This document shows positions 1-9,012 of a stretch of DNA of 64,000 bases, piece by piece. The notes beneath the pieces were generated by a model, which saw nothing but the letters and a program-made list of their open reading frames with translations, did not search any database and was not told the origin of the DNA. The position numbers and the translations under genes were made by a program. Where the stretch lies: NCBI GenBank assembly GCA_003417655.1, contig QVMW01000008.1, positions 78,877 to 142,876 on the forward strand. Direction: 5' to 3'. The first letter of the stretch is position 1; each line of letters begins with the position of its first letter. Origin of the DNA: Rhodobacteraceae bacterium 63075 (lineage in GTDB: Bacteria; Pseudomonadota; Alphaproteobacteria; Rhodobacterales; Rhodobacteraceae).

Positions 1-170
1 CAAAGCGTTCACGCGCCGGTCACGCAGGGGTCACGTCACTATGATGGCCTGTGCAGAGGGTTGGCGTTGCGAAGGGGAGCGCCTAGGTTAGATAAGAGTT
101 CTATGACAGCCGGGGCGCAGGCGAACAGGCAGAAGCGCGCCGGTGCACAGGAGATGAAGGAGTAGTCGGT

Positions 171-1643
171 GTGACAACACAAGTTCAGACAGCAACACAG
201 GACAGGCAGGGCACAGCCGCGATGCTGCGGCTGCTCTGGCTCACGGCGTTGAGCGTTGCATTCGTCGCGGTGCAGTCCGTGATGGCGCAGGCGCGGCCCG
301 AGAGCTTTGCCGATCTTGCCGACACGGTCAGCCCGGCGGTGGTGAACATCACCACCTCCACGATGGTTGCCCGCGGGACTGGGCCGAGCCCGATGGTTCC
401 CGAAGGCAGCCCTTTCGAAGATTTTTTCCGCGAATTCCAGGACCGTAACGGCCAGGGCAACCGCCCCCGCCGCTCTTCGGCGCTGGGATCAGGCTTCGTG
501 ATCTCCGAAGACGGGTTCATCGTCACCAACAACCACGTGATCGACGGGGCCGACGAGATCGTGATCGAGTTCTTCACCGGAGAGGAGCTGGAAGCCGAGC
601 TCATCGGCACGGATCCGAAAACTGACATCGCGCTTTTGAAAGTGGAGAGCGACGAGCCGCTGACCTTCGTGCCCTTCGGCGACAGCGACACGGCGCGCGT
701 CGGCGATTGGGTTCTGGCGGTGGGCAACCCGCTTGGCCAGGGCTTCTCTGTCAGCGCGGGTATCGTCAGCCAGCGCAACCGCGCGCTGCAAGGTGCCTAT
801 GACGACTACATTCAGACGGATGCGGCCATCAACCGTGGCAACTCGGGCGGCCCGCTCTTCAACATGGATGGCGAAGTCGTTGGCGTGAACACGGCGATCC
901 TGAGCCCGACAGGCGGCTCCATCGGCATCGGCTTCTCGATGGCGTCCAATGTGGTCACCCGGGTGATCGACCAGCTCAAGGAATACGGGGAGACGCGCCG
1001 CGGCTGGCTCGGTGTGCGCATCCAGAACGTCACCGAGGACGTGGCCGAGGCGATCGGTCTCGAGGAGCCCGTGGGCGCGCTTGTGACCGATGTTCCCGAT
1101 GGCCCGGCCAAGGACGCGGGCATGCTTGCCGGCGATGTCATCACGAGCTTTGACGGCTCCGACGTGGCCGACACGCGCGAGCTGGTGCGCGTCGTGGGCA
1201 ATGCCGATGTGGGCAAGACGGTTCGCGTCGTCGTGTTCCGTGATGGCAAGACGAAAACCCTCAAGGTCACGCTCGGCCGCCGCGAGGAAGCGGAAGGCCA
1301 GGCACAGCCCGCGACAGAGGACAACGCCCCCGATGGCGGGATCGCGGATGTCGAGATGCTCGGGCTGACATTGTCACCTCTGACCGAGGAGCTGCGCGAG
1401 CAGCTTGAACTCGGCGCTGACGTGACGGGCCTTGTCGTGGCCGATGTCGATCAGGCATCGGAAGCCTACGAGAAGGGGATGCGCGCCGGTGACGTGATCA
1501 CGGAGGCGGGCCAGCAGGGTGTCCAGACCGGGACGGAGCTGCAAGCGCAGATAGATGCGGCCAAAGAGGCCGGGCGCAAGTCCATTCTGCTTCTGGTCCG
1601 CCGCGCTGGCGATCCGCGCTTCGTCGCGCTTTCGCTGGAATAG
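171..1643 (+). CDS. degP: DegP/HtrA family periplasmic serine protease (Do)
   Basis: This is a periplasmic serine endoprotease that degrades misfolded envelope proteins. The trypsin-like domain carries the full triad: His122 in TNNHVIDG, Asp152 in KTDIALLK and Ser225 in GNSGGPLF. Two PDZ domains follow, at roughly residues 270-375 and 395-490, giving 490 residues, usual for the family. The N-terminus has a hydrophobic stretch around residues 19-40 ending in MAQA, a likely signal peptide. I take the GTG at 171 because AAGGAG lies 8-9 bases upstream; the ATG at 222 lacks a ribosome site. In related genomes degP often follows hflK-hflC, which would lie left of the window. A hairpin terminator follows. 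Confidence 0.95.
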   Translation: MTTQVQTATQDRQGTAAMLRLLWLTALSVAFVAVQSVMAQARPESFADLADTVSPAVVNITTSTMVARGTGPSPMVPEGSPFEDFFREFQDRNGQGNRPRRSSALGSGFVISEDGFIVTNNHVIDGADEIVIEFFTGEELEAELIGTDPKTDIALLKVESDEPLTFVPFGDSDTARVGDWVLAVGNPLGQGFSVSAGIVSQRNRALQGAYDDYIQTDAAINRGNSGGPLFNMDGEVVGVNTAILSPTGGSIGIGFSMASNVVTRVIDQLKEYGETRRGWLGVRIQNVTEDVAEAIGLEEPVGALVTDVPDGPAKDAGMLAGDVITSFDGSDVADTRELVRVVGNADVGKTVRVVVFRDGKTKTLKVTLGRREEAEGQAQPATEDNAPDGGIADVEMLGLTLSPLTEELREQLELGADVTGLVVADVDQASEAYEKGMRAGDVITEAGQQGVQTGTELQAQIDAAKEAGRKSILLLVRRAGDPRFVALSLE

Positions 1644-1670
1644 GCTGACACCGACACTTGAAAAAAGGAA

Positions 1671-1699
1671 GGCCGCCCTCGACAGGGCGGCCTTTCTTG
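1671..1699 (+). terminator. Rho-independent terminator after degP
   Basis: A perfect 9-bp stem, GGCCGCCCT pairing with AGGGCGGCC, with a four-base loop is followed by TTTCTTGT. An A run on the 5' side suggests it also works for the convergent RDD gene on the other strand. Confidence 0.85.
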
Positions 1700-1727
1700 T
1701 CGGCGGGTTGTTCTCTGCTGATCTCCG

Positions 1728-2174
1728 TCAGCGTGCGCGGCGGTTGATGGCAACGGAGCCCATGACCATGTCGGTGAGACCCTGGCCGCGCTCTTGAGAC
1801 GCCATGAAGATTACCGAGATGAACTGGGCGATTGGAAAGGTCCAGGAGAGCGTGTAGCCAAGCGTATGTGCAAAGGCCTCCGAAGCACCAAACCTGCGGC
1901 CCCGCCTGTCGAGAAATTCGATGGCCACGAGGCGCATGCCCAGCGTTGCCGAACCGTTGGCAATCATTACGACGCGATAGGCGAAGCTGATGCCGAGAAA
2001 GAGGACCGGCAGAAAGAAGATGCCCGTAAATGCCGTGAAGGGCAGGGCCAGCAGCACGAGCACCACGATGATCACCGTGTCGATAATCCAGGCAAGCAGC
2101 CGCTTGACAGGCACGTCAGCATAGAATTCTGGCTGGTAGAAGGGATCGGGCTGGGCCCAGGTTTCGGCCGTCAT
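1728..2174 (-). CDS. RDD family membrane protein
   Basis: This 148-residue protein has the RDD-domain plan: an N-terminal helix beginning RLLAWIID (the Arg and Asp give the family its name), a second helix around residues 50-70, and a third around 105-125. RDD proteins are integral inner-membrane proteins; some are linked to ion transport, but no substrate can be read here. The gene converges on degP and shares its terminator region. The ATG at 2174 has only a weak ribosome site. It lies downstream of a DUF2852 protein gene on the same strand, separated by a perfect inverted repeat. Confidence 0.85.
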   Translation of the reverse strand: MTAETWAQPDPFYQPEFYADVPVKRLLAWIIDTVIIVVLVLLALPFTAFTGIFFLPVLFLGISFAYRVVMIANGSATLGMRLVAIEFLDRRGRRFGASEAFAHTLGYTLSWTFPIAQFISVIFMASQERGQGLTDMVMGSVAINRRAR

Positions 2175-2199
2175 CTCGAATGTCCATTGATTGGAATAG

Positions 2200-2227
2200 C
2201 TGTGACCTCACAAATAGGAGGTCACAG
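2200..2227. repeat. Perfect 10-bp inverted repeat between RDD and DUF2852 genes
   Basis: CTGTGACCTC, an 8-base spacer, then GAGGTCACAG. It lies between the stop of the DUF2852 gene and the start of the RDD gene, both on the minus strand. No T run follows on either strand, so it could be an operator or an RNA stem rather than a classic terminator. Confidence 0.6.
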
Positions 2228-2250
2228 GTGCCTTTTGAAGGGGATGCGAC

Positions 2251-2688
2251 TCAGGCGGGTTTCTCGGCCTGTGTCTCTTCATCCGCGCCGGACGCTGTCT
2301 TGGCGCGTTCGTCCATGAACTGGTCGAACTCGGCCTTGTCCTTGGCTTCGCGCAAGCGCTCGAGGAAGGATTCGAAGTTCTGCTGCTCTTCCTCGAGGCG
2401 GCGCAGCGTCTCTTCCTTGTAGGCGTCGAAAGCCATGTTACCCGTTGGGCGCGAGGCATGGAAATGGCGGGTGTGGCGCGATTTGCGGCGCGAGCAGGAC
2501 GTGTTGAACATGCGTTTGCTCCAGATCATGTAGAAGAGAATGGCAAGGCCGAAGGGCCAGAAGAGGACGAAGCCCAGCACCATGGCGGCAATCCAGGCTC
2601 CCTTGCCCTTCTCGTCGAGCCAGCTTTCCGTGCGGCTGAACCAGCCTTGGGCAGGCATGTGCCGGGTTGAGTGGGTGGCTGATGTCAT
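2251..2688 (-). CDS. DUF2852 family membrane protein
   Basis: A 145-residue protein with one clear hydrophobic segment containing the FWPFGLAILFYMIW pattern typical of DUF2852, then a Cys/Arg-rich linker and a long charged region, predicted coiled coil, with repeated EEE, ERL and KD stretches. The start at 2688 is chosen over an upstream one because AGGAG sits 6 bases before this ATG. The family is widespread in alphaproteobacteria and has no established function. The C-terminal helix suggests a membrane-anchored cytoplasmic coiled coil. Confidence 0.82.
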   Translation of the reverse strand: MTSATHSTRHMPAQGWFSRTESWLDEKGKGAWIAAMVLGFVLFWPFGLAILFYMIWSKRMFNTSCSRRKSRHTRHFHASRPTGNMAFDAYKEETLRRLEEEQQNFESFLERLREAKDKAEFDQFMDERAKTASGADEETQAEKPA

Positions 2689-2802
2689 CGAAGTCTCCTT
2701 TGCTATGTTCAGCGGTATGTTAATCACCTTCACATCACCAATATCGGGATGCGAGGCCCACCATGCAAGACCTGATGTGAAAGTTTTTTACATTTAACCT
2801 GA

Positions 2803-3264
2803 TTACACAATAAAATCAGATATTTGAGCGCCAGATAGTTCTGCAAGACGATGGGAATCGAGACTGAAGACATGGCGCGGCGTGCCCGCAGCGGCCCAGA
2901 CAAGGGCAAACTCGGCCAGGCGCGGATCGAACCAGGCGCGCGGCGTTGACAGGTGCGCGATCGGCGCGACACCGCCGATGGCGAAGCCCGTCTGCGCCCG
3001 CACGAGGCCGGCATCGGCCCTCTCGAGCGCCTCGCCCGCCAGTGCGGCGGCCTTGTCGGGACAGACCTGGTTGCCGCCTGCGGTGATGAAGAGGACGGCC
3101 TCACCGCTCTGCGCACCCCGAAAGATGATCGACTTGGCGATCTGGTCGATCTCCACGCCTAGCTGGGAAGCGGCCATGGCCGCGGTATTGGCGTCGCCTG
3201 TCTCGCGGATCTCGGCCTCTTCTCCCTCGAGGGCGGCACGGACACGTTTGAGGCTTTTTGACAT
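2803..3264 (-). CDS. YbaK/ProX-type aminoacyl-tRNA deacylase
   Basis: This 153-residue cytoplasmic protein belongs to the YbaK/aminoacyl-tRNA editing fold, which hydrolyses mischarged tRNAs such as Cys-tRNA(Pro) or Ala-tRNA(Pro). The diagnostic features are the KSIIFRG segment, the glycine-rich FAIGGVAPIAH motif and a length typical of stand-alone deacylases. The exact subfamily, and so the mischarged substrate, cannot be fixed by eye. The start at 3264 has GGAG upstream and avoids a spurious N-terminal extension. It is divergent from glnE, with 57 bases between the two starts, so the promoters must be compact. Confidence 0.85.
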   Translation of the reverse strand: MSKSLKRVRAALEGEEAEIRETGDANTAAMAASQLGVEIDQIAKSIIFRGAQSGEAVLFITAGGNQVCPDKAAALAGEALERADAGLVRAQTGFAIGGVAPIAHLSTPRAWFDPRLAEFALVWAAAGTPRHVFSLDSHRLAELSGAQISDFIV

Positions 3265-3321
3265 CGTTTTCTCCGTCGGGACGTGATTGACGCGGCACAC
3301 GGCTCAGCGCATGTTTGCAAA

Positions 3322-6111
3322 ATGGAGTTTGAACGGAAAATCACCCGCCTGCCAAGGCCTTATGATGCCGAGCGCGGCCGCGAGGCGCGGGCTTTTTTCC
3401 CTGCTTTGAGCGGCGATGCTGCACGCCTTGTCGAGGGGGCGGGCGGGTGCAGCCCCTATCTTCTTTCCCTTATGGGCAAGGAAGCCGTCTGGATGACAGG
3501 GGCGATGAATGCGCCGCAGGGTGCGCTCGATGGTGAGTTCGCGCGCTTGCGCGAGACGGGCGCTGCCGATATGCCGACGGCGCTCCGACAGGCCAAGCGG
3601 CGTGTGGCGCTGCTCACCGGGCTTGCGGATCTTGGCGGCGTCTGGTCGCTCGAGGAGGTCACGGGGGCGCTCACCGACTTCGCTGATCTTGCCGTGCAGC
3701 TCGCCTGCCGAGCGACGCTGGGCCGTGAGATCGCGCGCGGCAAGCTGCCCGGGGCCACGGAGGACGATCTCGAGAGCCTCGGCGGCATGTTCGTTCTGGC
3801 CATGGGCAAGATGGGCGCGCATGAGCTCAACTACAGCTCAGATATCGACCTGATCTGCCTCTTCGATGAGAGCCGCTACGACAGGGACGACTATCACGAG
3901 GCGCGCGCCTCATTCGTGCGGGCGACCCGGGGCATGGCCGCGATGCTCAGCGAGATGACGGGGGAGGGCTACGTCTTTCGCACCGATCTGCGCCTTCGCC
4001 CCGATCCGGCCGTCACGCCGGTCTGCATGGCCGCCGAGGCTGCGGAGCGCTACTACGAGGGGCTCGGCCGCACATGGGAGCGGGCGGCCTATATCAAGGC
4101 GCGGGTCTGTGCCGGCGATGAGGCGGCAGGCGGGCGCTTTCTAGACACGCTGACACCCTTCGTCTGGCGCAAGCATCTCGACTTCGCCGCCATCCAGGAC
4201 GCTCATGACATGCGGCTGCGCATTCGTGAGCACAAGGGGCTTGGCGGCAGGGTCACGCTTGAAGGACATAACATGAAGCTCGGGCGCGGCGGCATCCGCG
4301 AGATCGAGTTCTTCACGCAGACACGGCAGATCATCGCAGGGGGCCGGGATACGGAGCTGCGTGATCGGCGGACGGTTCCGGCGCTGATGAGACTGGCCGA
4401 GAGTGGCTGGGTGCCCGAGGATACGGCCGATGCGCTCGCGGAGCACTATCGCGCGCATCGCGAGGTCGAACACCGGGTCCAGATGATCGGAGATGCCCAG
4501 ACGCATCTCCTCCCGAAGAACCCCGAGGGTATGGAGCAGCTGGCCGCCTTCATGGGAAAGGAGCGCGCGGCTCTGGAAGCCGATCTGCGCGAGCGGATCG
4601 AGGATGTTCATGCGCGTATCGAGGGGTTCTTTGCACCGGACGGGGAGCGATCCGCGGAAGAAACGGTGCCGGAGCTTGACGAGGACATCATCAACCGCTG
4701 GCGGACCTATCCGGCGCTGCGCTCGGAGCGAGGACAGCAGATATTCGGGCGGCTCAAGCCCGAGATTCTCTCCAAGCTTGCCAAATCGGCGGATCCGCAT
4801 CAGGCGCTGCTGGCCTTCGACGGCTTTCTTGCGGGATTGCCTGCGGGTGTGCAACTTTTCTCGCTTTTCGAGGCCAATCCGCAACTGGTCGATCTGCTGG
4901 TGGATATCTCGGGCACGGTCGCGCCACTGGCCAAGCATCTCGCGCGCAATGCGAGCGTGTTCGATGCGGTGATCGGCGGAGATTTCTTTTCCGAGTGGCC
5001 TGGGACGGCCGCTCTGTCCGTGGAGTTGCGCGAAGCCCTCGCGCGGGAGGATGACTATGAGCGCAAGCTTGATCTCGCCCGCAGGTGGGGCAAGGAATGG
5101 CACTTCCGTATAGGCGTTCATTTCCTGCGCGGGCTGATTGGCGCCGAGGATGCAGGCGTGCAATACGCCGAGCTTGCCCAGGCGATGCTGACGGCGCTCT
5201 GGCCCGAGGTCGTCGCGCAGTTCTCGGAGAAACACGGTGCACCCCCCGGGCGCGGCGCAGCCGTTCTCGGCATGGGAAGTCTTGGGGCGGGGCGGCTCAC
5301 GAGCAGGTCTGATCTCGACATCATCGTGATCTACGACCCGGAAGACGAGGACATGTCCGATGGCCGCCGGCCACTGGCGGCGCGGCCCTATTATGCGCGA
5401 CTGACGCAGGCGCTTGTCACGGCGATGACCGCGCCCATGGCCGAAGGCAAGCTCTACGAGCTCGACATGCGGCTGCGCCCCTCGGGCAACCAGGGGCCGG
5501 TCGCGACGAGCTGGCGGGCCTTCCGCACCTATCAGCAGGAAGAAGCATGGCTCTGGGAACATCTCGCGCTCACCCGGGCGCGGCCCGTCGCCGGCGAACC
5601 GGAGCTGTGCGAGGATTTCATGGAGTTCCGACAGCCACTGCTCAAGCAGAAGGGGCAGGACCATGCCGCTGCGCTTCAAGGGGTGGCAGAGATGCGCGCG
5701 CGGATTGCGCGGGCCAAGGCCCCGTCGGGCGCATGGGATGCCAAGATCGGACCGGGGCGGATGCAGGACATAGAGCTTGTCTCGCAAGTGGGCGCGCTCG
5801 CCGCTGCCAAGGCGCCGCTGGATGTGGCTTCGGGGTTGGCGGGGCTGCATGAGGCGGGGATCGCCGATGAGGGGCAGGTGCAGTGCTTGTCGGAAAGCCA
5901 TGGTCTGCTGTGGCGGCTGAATCTTGTGACGCGGTTTCTTTCCGAAAGAGAATTCGAGCCGGAAGCGGCTGGCGAGGGCGCGCGGGCGCTTGTATTGAAG
6001 GTGATGGAGGCCGAAAGCATGGATGCGTTGCTGGCACGGATCACCGGGGCTGTGCGCGCAGCTGCAGATGTGATCGACGATATTTTGGGAGAGGTCGAGG
6101 ATGAAGGGTGA
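3322..6111 (+). CDS. glnE: Bifunctional glutamine synthetase adenylyltransferase/deadenylyltransferase
   Basis: GlnE attaches AMP to glutamine synthetase and removes it again, coupling nitrogen assimilation to the PII signal. The 929-residue protein has two nucleotidyltransferase domains: the first active site is SDIDLICLFD near residue 173, the second SDLDIIVIYD near residue 663. A glycine-rich LGRGGIREIEFFTQ segment between them matches the family. Length agrees with alphaproteobacterial GlnE. The start could also be the GTG at 3283; I prefer ATG 3322, which begins MEFERKITRLPR. The next gene overlaps its 3' end by 11 bases. Confidence 0.95.
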   Translation: MEFERKITRLPRPYDAERGREARAFFPALSGDAARLVEGAGGCSPYLLSLMGKEAVWMTGAMNAPQGALDGEFARLRETGAADMPTALRQAKRRVALLTGLADLGGVWSLEEVTGALTDFADLAVQLACRATLGREIARGKLPGATEDDLESLGGMFVLAMGKMGAHELNYSSDIDLICLFDESRYDRDDYHEARASFVRATRGMAAMLSEMTGEGYVFRTDLRLRPDPAVTPVCMAAEAAERYYEGLGRTWERAAYIKARVCAGDEAAGGRFLDTLTPFVWRKHLDFAAIQDAHDMRLRIREHKGLGGRVTLEGHNMKLGRGGIREIEFFTQTRQIIAGGRDTELRDRRTVPALMRLAESGWVPEDTADALAEHYRAHREVEHRVQMIGDAQTHLLPKNPEGMEQLAAFMGKERAALEADLRERIEDVHARIEGFFAPDGERSAEETVPELDEDIINRWRTYPALRSERGQQIFGRLKPEILSKLAKSADPHQALLAFDGFLAGLPAGVQLFSLFEANPQLVDLLVDISGTVAPLAKHLARNASVFDAVIGGDFFSEWPGTAALSVELREALAREDDYERKLDLARRWGKEWHFRIGVHFLRGLIGAEDAGVQYAELAQAMLTALWPEVVAQFSEKHGAPPGRGAAVLGMGSLGAGRLTSRSDLDIIVIYDPEDEDMSDGRRPLAARPYYARLTQALVTAMTAPMAEGKLYELDMRLRPSGNQGPVATSWRAFRTYQQEEAWLWEHLALTRARPVAGEPELCEDFMEFRQPLLKQKGQDHAAALQGVAEMRARIARAKAPSGAWDAKIGPGRMQDIELVSQVGALAAAKAPLDVASGLAGLHEAGIADEGQVQCLSESHGLLWRLNLVTRFLSEREFEPEAAGEGARALVLKVMEAESMDALLARITGAVRAAADVIDDILGEVEDEG

Positions 6112-6361
6112 CATGTATGATCCGAAAGCACTCATACGCGAGGCGTATCGGATCGAGGGGATAACGGCCGGCGAGTGCCGTTCGATCTTTCTTGACTGGG
6201 CATTGAGCCTGCCGACCGAGCAGGACCAGAAAGAGGCGATCACGGTGCTTCTGGACCGCCACGGGGAGGCCGGGCACCCGATGACGCAGGTGCTCGAAGA
6301 GGGCCTGGAAGTGCAACCCAAGGCCCGTCGCCGAGGTGGCTGGCGCAGCCGGGAGCGCTGA
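6101..6361 (+). CDS. Conserved small protein following glnE
   Basis: An 86-residue acidic-then-basic protein with no signal peptide or membrane segment. It begins MKGDMYDPKALIREAYRIEG and ends in an Arg-rich tail. It overlaps glnE by 11 bases, and the last codons of glnE supply a GGAGAGGTCGAGG ribosome site, so translation is probably coupled. I believe homologues occur at the same place in other Rhodobacterales, but no function is known to me. The context suggests nitrogen metabolism, which is inference only. Confidence 0.75.
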   Translation: MKGDMYDPKALIREAYRIEGITAGECRSIFLDWALSLPTEQDQKEAITVLLDRHGEAGHPMTQVLEEGLEVQPKARRRGGWRSRER

Positions 6362-6517
6362 AAGTACAACCATTTCAGAAAGATGAGGCTTGTGTTGCGG
6401 GTTTGCACAGGCTCGTCCCGGCATGGGAATACCTTGAATCTGCCTAAAACTTGTCTCAATCCGACGTCATTTTCTTCTCCGAGCAGAATGTGGGCAGAAA
6501 GCCCAAGGAGGATGGAA

Positions 6518-7186
6518 ATGAAACTAATCAAGACAGCGGCCATAGCTGTGATCGGGCTGACGCTCAGCGGATGCGCAAGTATCGAAGATACCGCAACGCG
6601 GAATGCGCCTTTCTCGCTTGAGAACGCCCCCGCGCCCGCGCTCAGCCAGATCGTCGATGTGACGGATGTGAATGTGAACGTTAGCCGCGATCTGCGTGTT
6701 TCCGAAGCCGAAGTCTACTATCCCATGGCGGATATCGTCTGGCGTGGAGACGCGCCCGGCGACCGCTATGAGCAGGTCGGCGCGATCTTCGAAACAAGCG
6801 CAGACGCCGCAACGCGGGATCTCGATCAGGGCCCGCAAGCGCGTGTCGATATCGACGTGACGCGCTTTCATTCGCTGACGAACAAGACTCGCTATACCGT
6901 GGGCGGCGTCCATTCGATCACCTTCGTGCTGAGCGTGAAAGACCCCGAGACAGGCGTTGACCTCATCGCGCCGCGCGAGATCAAGGCGGATCTCAAGGGC
7001 TATGGCGGCCAGAAGGCGACCATGGCGGAAGCGCGGGGTGAGACGCAGAAAAAGCGCATCACCGAGCATCTGACGCGCGTGATCCGCGAGGAGCTGAGCG
7101 GCGACATCGTGTCCGCTCAACAGGCGGCGAGCGAGGCTGTCACGCGCAACGAGACCCTGACGCCCAGCCTGACAAGCGTTTATTGA
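6518..7186 (+). CDS. Predicted outer-membrane or periplasmic lipoprotein
   Basis: This 222-residue protein starts with a lipoprotein signal, basic MKLIK then a hydrophobic core ending in LTLSGC, so the mature protein would begin at the lipidated Cys near residue 20. The second of two close ATGs (6518) is chosen because AGGAGG lies 6 bases before it. The mature part is a mixed alpha/beta domain with no motif I recognise. The region between glnE's partner and this gene (6362-6517) likely holds its promoter. Confidence 0.8.
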   Translation: MKLIKTAAIAVIGLTLSGCASIEDTATRNAPFSLENAPAPALSQIVDVTDVNVNVSRDLRVSEAEVYYPMADIVWRGDAPGDRYEQVGAIFETSADAATRDLDQGPQARVDIDVTRFHSLTNKTRYTVGGVHSITFVLSVKDPETGVDLIAPREIKADLKGYGGQKATMAEARGETQKKRITEHLTRVIREELSGDIVSAQQAASEAVTRNETLTPSLTSVY

Positions 7187-7241
7187 AGCCAGCCGATAGG
7201 GAGGCTTTCCCTCGCAAGAGAAACTGTTGTAAGGGGACGGA

Positions 7242-8438
7242 ATGACACCGTCCCCTTTTCCTGTTGTCCGCCTCAAACCCAAGGCCGATGCACGCAAGAT
7301 CCGCCATGGCTCGCCCTGGATCTTTGACAACGAGCTGGTGCTGGACCGGCGCACGAAGAACATCGCGCCGGGCAGCGTTGCCCTGCTCGAAGATGCCGAG
7401 CGCAGGCCCCTGGGCCTTGTCGGGTTCAACGCCGGCTCACGGATCGCGGCGCGTATGCTTGAGCGGGATGTGACCGCATCGATCGACGCCGACTGGTTCG
7501 AAGCGCGCTTGCGCAGGGCGCTGGCGCTGCGAGAGCGTCTTTTTGAGGCTCCCTTCTACCGCCTCGTTCATGCCGAGGCGGACGGCTTGCCCGGCGTGGT
7601 GATCGACCGCTTTGGCGAGACGCTCGTGCTCCAGCCCAACGCGGCCTGGGCCGAGGCCTTGCTCGAGCCGATCACGGCGGCGCTCTTGCGGCTTGATGGC
7701 GTGACAGCGGTGCTCAAGAACGCCTCCGGGCGCGCCCGCGCGCTCGAAGGGCTGGACGCAGCAAGCGCCGTGCTTTGCGGGAATCAGCCCGATGCGCCTT
7801 TACCCGTGCAAATGAACGGGGCCACCTATATGGCCGACCTGACCGGCGGGCAGAAAACCGGCTTGTTCTTCGATCAGCGCGGCAACCAAGCCTTTGCCGC
7901 GAGATTGGCGCAGGGGGCTGATGTGCTCGATGTCTTCTCGCATGTCGGTGGTTTCGCGCTGGCCGCTCTTGCCGGCGGAGCAAAGAGCGCCTTGGCCGTG
8001 GACGGCTCGCAGCCGGCGCTTGATCTTGCGTGTGAAGGCGCACGGCAAAGCGGTTTCGACGCGCGGTTCGACGCGCGGCAGGGCGATGCCTTCGAAACCC
8101 TGGCTGCTCTTGCCGAAGAGGGGCGGAGCTTCGACATGGTGATCTGCGATCCGCCGGCCTTCGCGCCGTCGAAAAAGGCGCTCGATGCCGGGCTTCGGGC
8201 CTATGAACGGATCGCCAAGCTGGCCGCGCCGCTGGTGCGCGAGGGCGGCTATCTCGGCCTTTGCTCTTGCAGCCATGCCGCCGATCTCGGCAAGTTTCGC
8301 GCCGCTTCCTCGCGAGGCATCGGGCGCGCCGGGCGCAGCGGACAGCTCATCCATACCGGATTTGCCGGGCCGGACCATCCGCTGATGCCGCAGCTGGCCG
8401 AAAGCGGGTATCTCAAAGCGTTGTTCTTCCGCCTGTGA
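7242..8438 (+). CDS. RlmI-like class I rRNA methyltransferase with PUA domain
   Basis: A 398-residue SAM-dependent methyltransferase of the RlmI/YccW family (23S rRNA m5C-type). The N-terminal PUA-like domain begins VVRLKPKADARKIRHGSPWIFDNE. The central segment holds TGGQKTGLFFDQRGNQ, equivalent to the family's TGxFLDQR block. The Rossmann core has VLDVFSHVGGFAL and the catalytic VICDPPAFAPS, followed by a CSCSHA motif. The protein acts on ribosomal RNA in the cytoplasm; the precise target base is assigned by family only. Its stop overlaps the GTG start of the PIN protein gene. Confidence 0.9.
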   Translation: MTPSPFPVVRLKPKADARKIRHGSPWIFDNELVLDRRTKNIAPGSVALLEDAERRPLGLVGFNAGSRIAARMLERDVTASIDADWFEARLRRALALRERLFEAPFYRLVHAEADGLPGVVIDRFGETLVLQPNAAWAEALLEPITAALLRLDGVTAVLKNASGRARALEGLDAASAVLCGNQPDAPLPVQMNGATYMADLTGGQKTGLFFDQRGNQAFAARLAQGADVLDVFSHVGGFALAALAGGAKSALAVDGSQPALDLACEGARQSGFDARFDARQGDAFETLAALAEEGRSFDMVICDPPAFAPSKKALDAGLRAYERIAKLAAPLVREGGYLGLCSCSHAADLGKFRAASSRGIGRAGRSGQLIHTGFAGPDHPLMPQLAESGYLKALFFRL

Positions 8439-8980
8439 AGATCCTGCTCGACACCTGCGTGCTTTATCCGACGGTGATGCGCGAAGTGCTCATGAAGCTG
8501 GCCGAGGCGGGCGCGTTCGAGCCGCTCTGGTCGGAAGCGATCGAGGGCGAATGGGCGCATACTGCGGAAAAGCATGAGCCGGGCGCAAGGGCTTTCGCCG
8601 AGGGAGAAATCGCCCTGCTCAACGCCCGCTGGCCGAAGGCGCGAATCCGCTATGGGGAGGGGTTGGAACGGCGTCTCTGGCTGCCGGATCCGGGTGACAT
8701 CCATGTGCTTGCGGCGGCCGTGGCCGGATCAGCGGATGCCATCATGACGCTCAACAAGAAAGATTTCCCGGGGCAGATACTCGCGGAGGAAGGCTTGAGC
8801 CTCATCGACCCCGACGCCTTCGCGCGCGGTGTCTGGGCGCGTGAGCCGGAGCTTGTGCAGCGGACCGTGGGCGAGATTGTCCAGAAGGCACGGGCGCTTT
8901 CAGGGCAGGACTGGACGGCGCGGGCGCTCTTGAAGAAGGCGCGTCTGCCGCGTCTGGCCAAGGCGGTCTCGCAGGTTTGA
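8435..8980 (+). CDS. PIN domain protein, putative ribonuclease
   Basis: A 181-residue protein with a PIN-type N-terminus, MKILLDTCVLYPTVMRE; Asp6 is the expected first metal ligand. Later acidic positions in DPGDIHVLAAAV and DAIMTLNKKDF match the second half of the PIN active site, including the TLNxKDF block. The start is the GTG at 8435, overlapping the RlmI stop by four bases, which suggests coupled translation. No antitoxin gene is adjacent, so this is probably not a classic VapC. I recall it as the family named after Rhodobacter RSP_2648, common in Rhodobacterales. Its RNA target is unknown. Confidence 0.85.
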   Translation: MKILLDTCVLYPTVMREVLMKLAEAGAFEPLWSEAIEGEWAHTAEKHEPGARAFAEGEIALLNARWPKARIRYGEGLERRLWLPDPGDIHVLAAAVAGSADAIMTLNKKDFPGQILAEEGLSLIDPDAFARGVWAREPELVQRTVGEIVQKARALSGQDWTARALLKKARLPRLAKAVSQV

Positions 8981-9012
8981 GCCGCGCGGCGCACCGAGCC
9001 GTCAGCCTCGGT

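Noticed and set aside
1..170. End of an upstream hflC-like gene
   Set aside because: No open frame with HflC features reaches this region; only the degP leader can be supported.
4141..6543. 800-codon open frame opposite glnE
   Set aside because: It is a shadow frame caused by high G+C in glnE; it has no domain, and its own start lies in the small lipoprotein gene.
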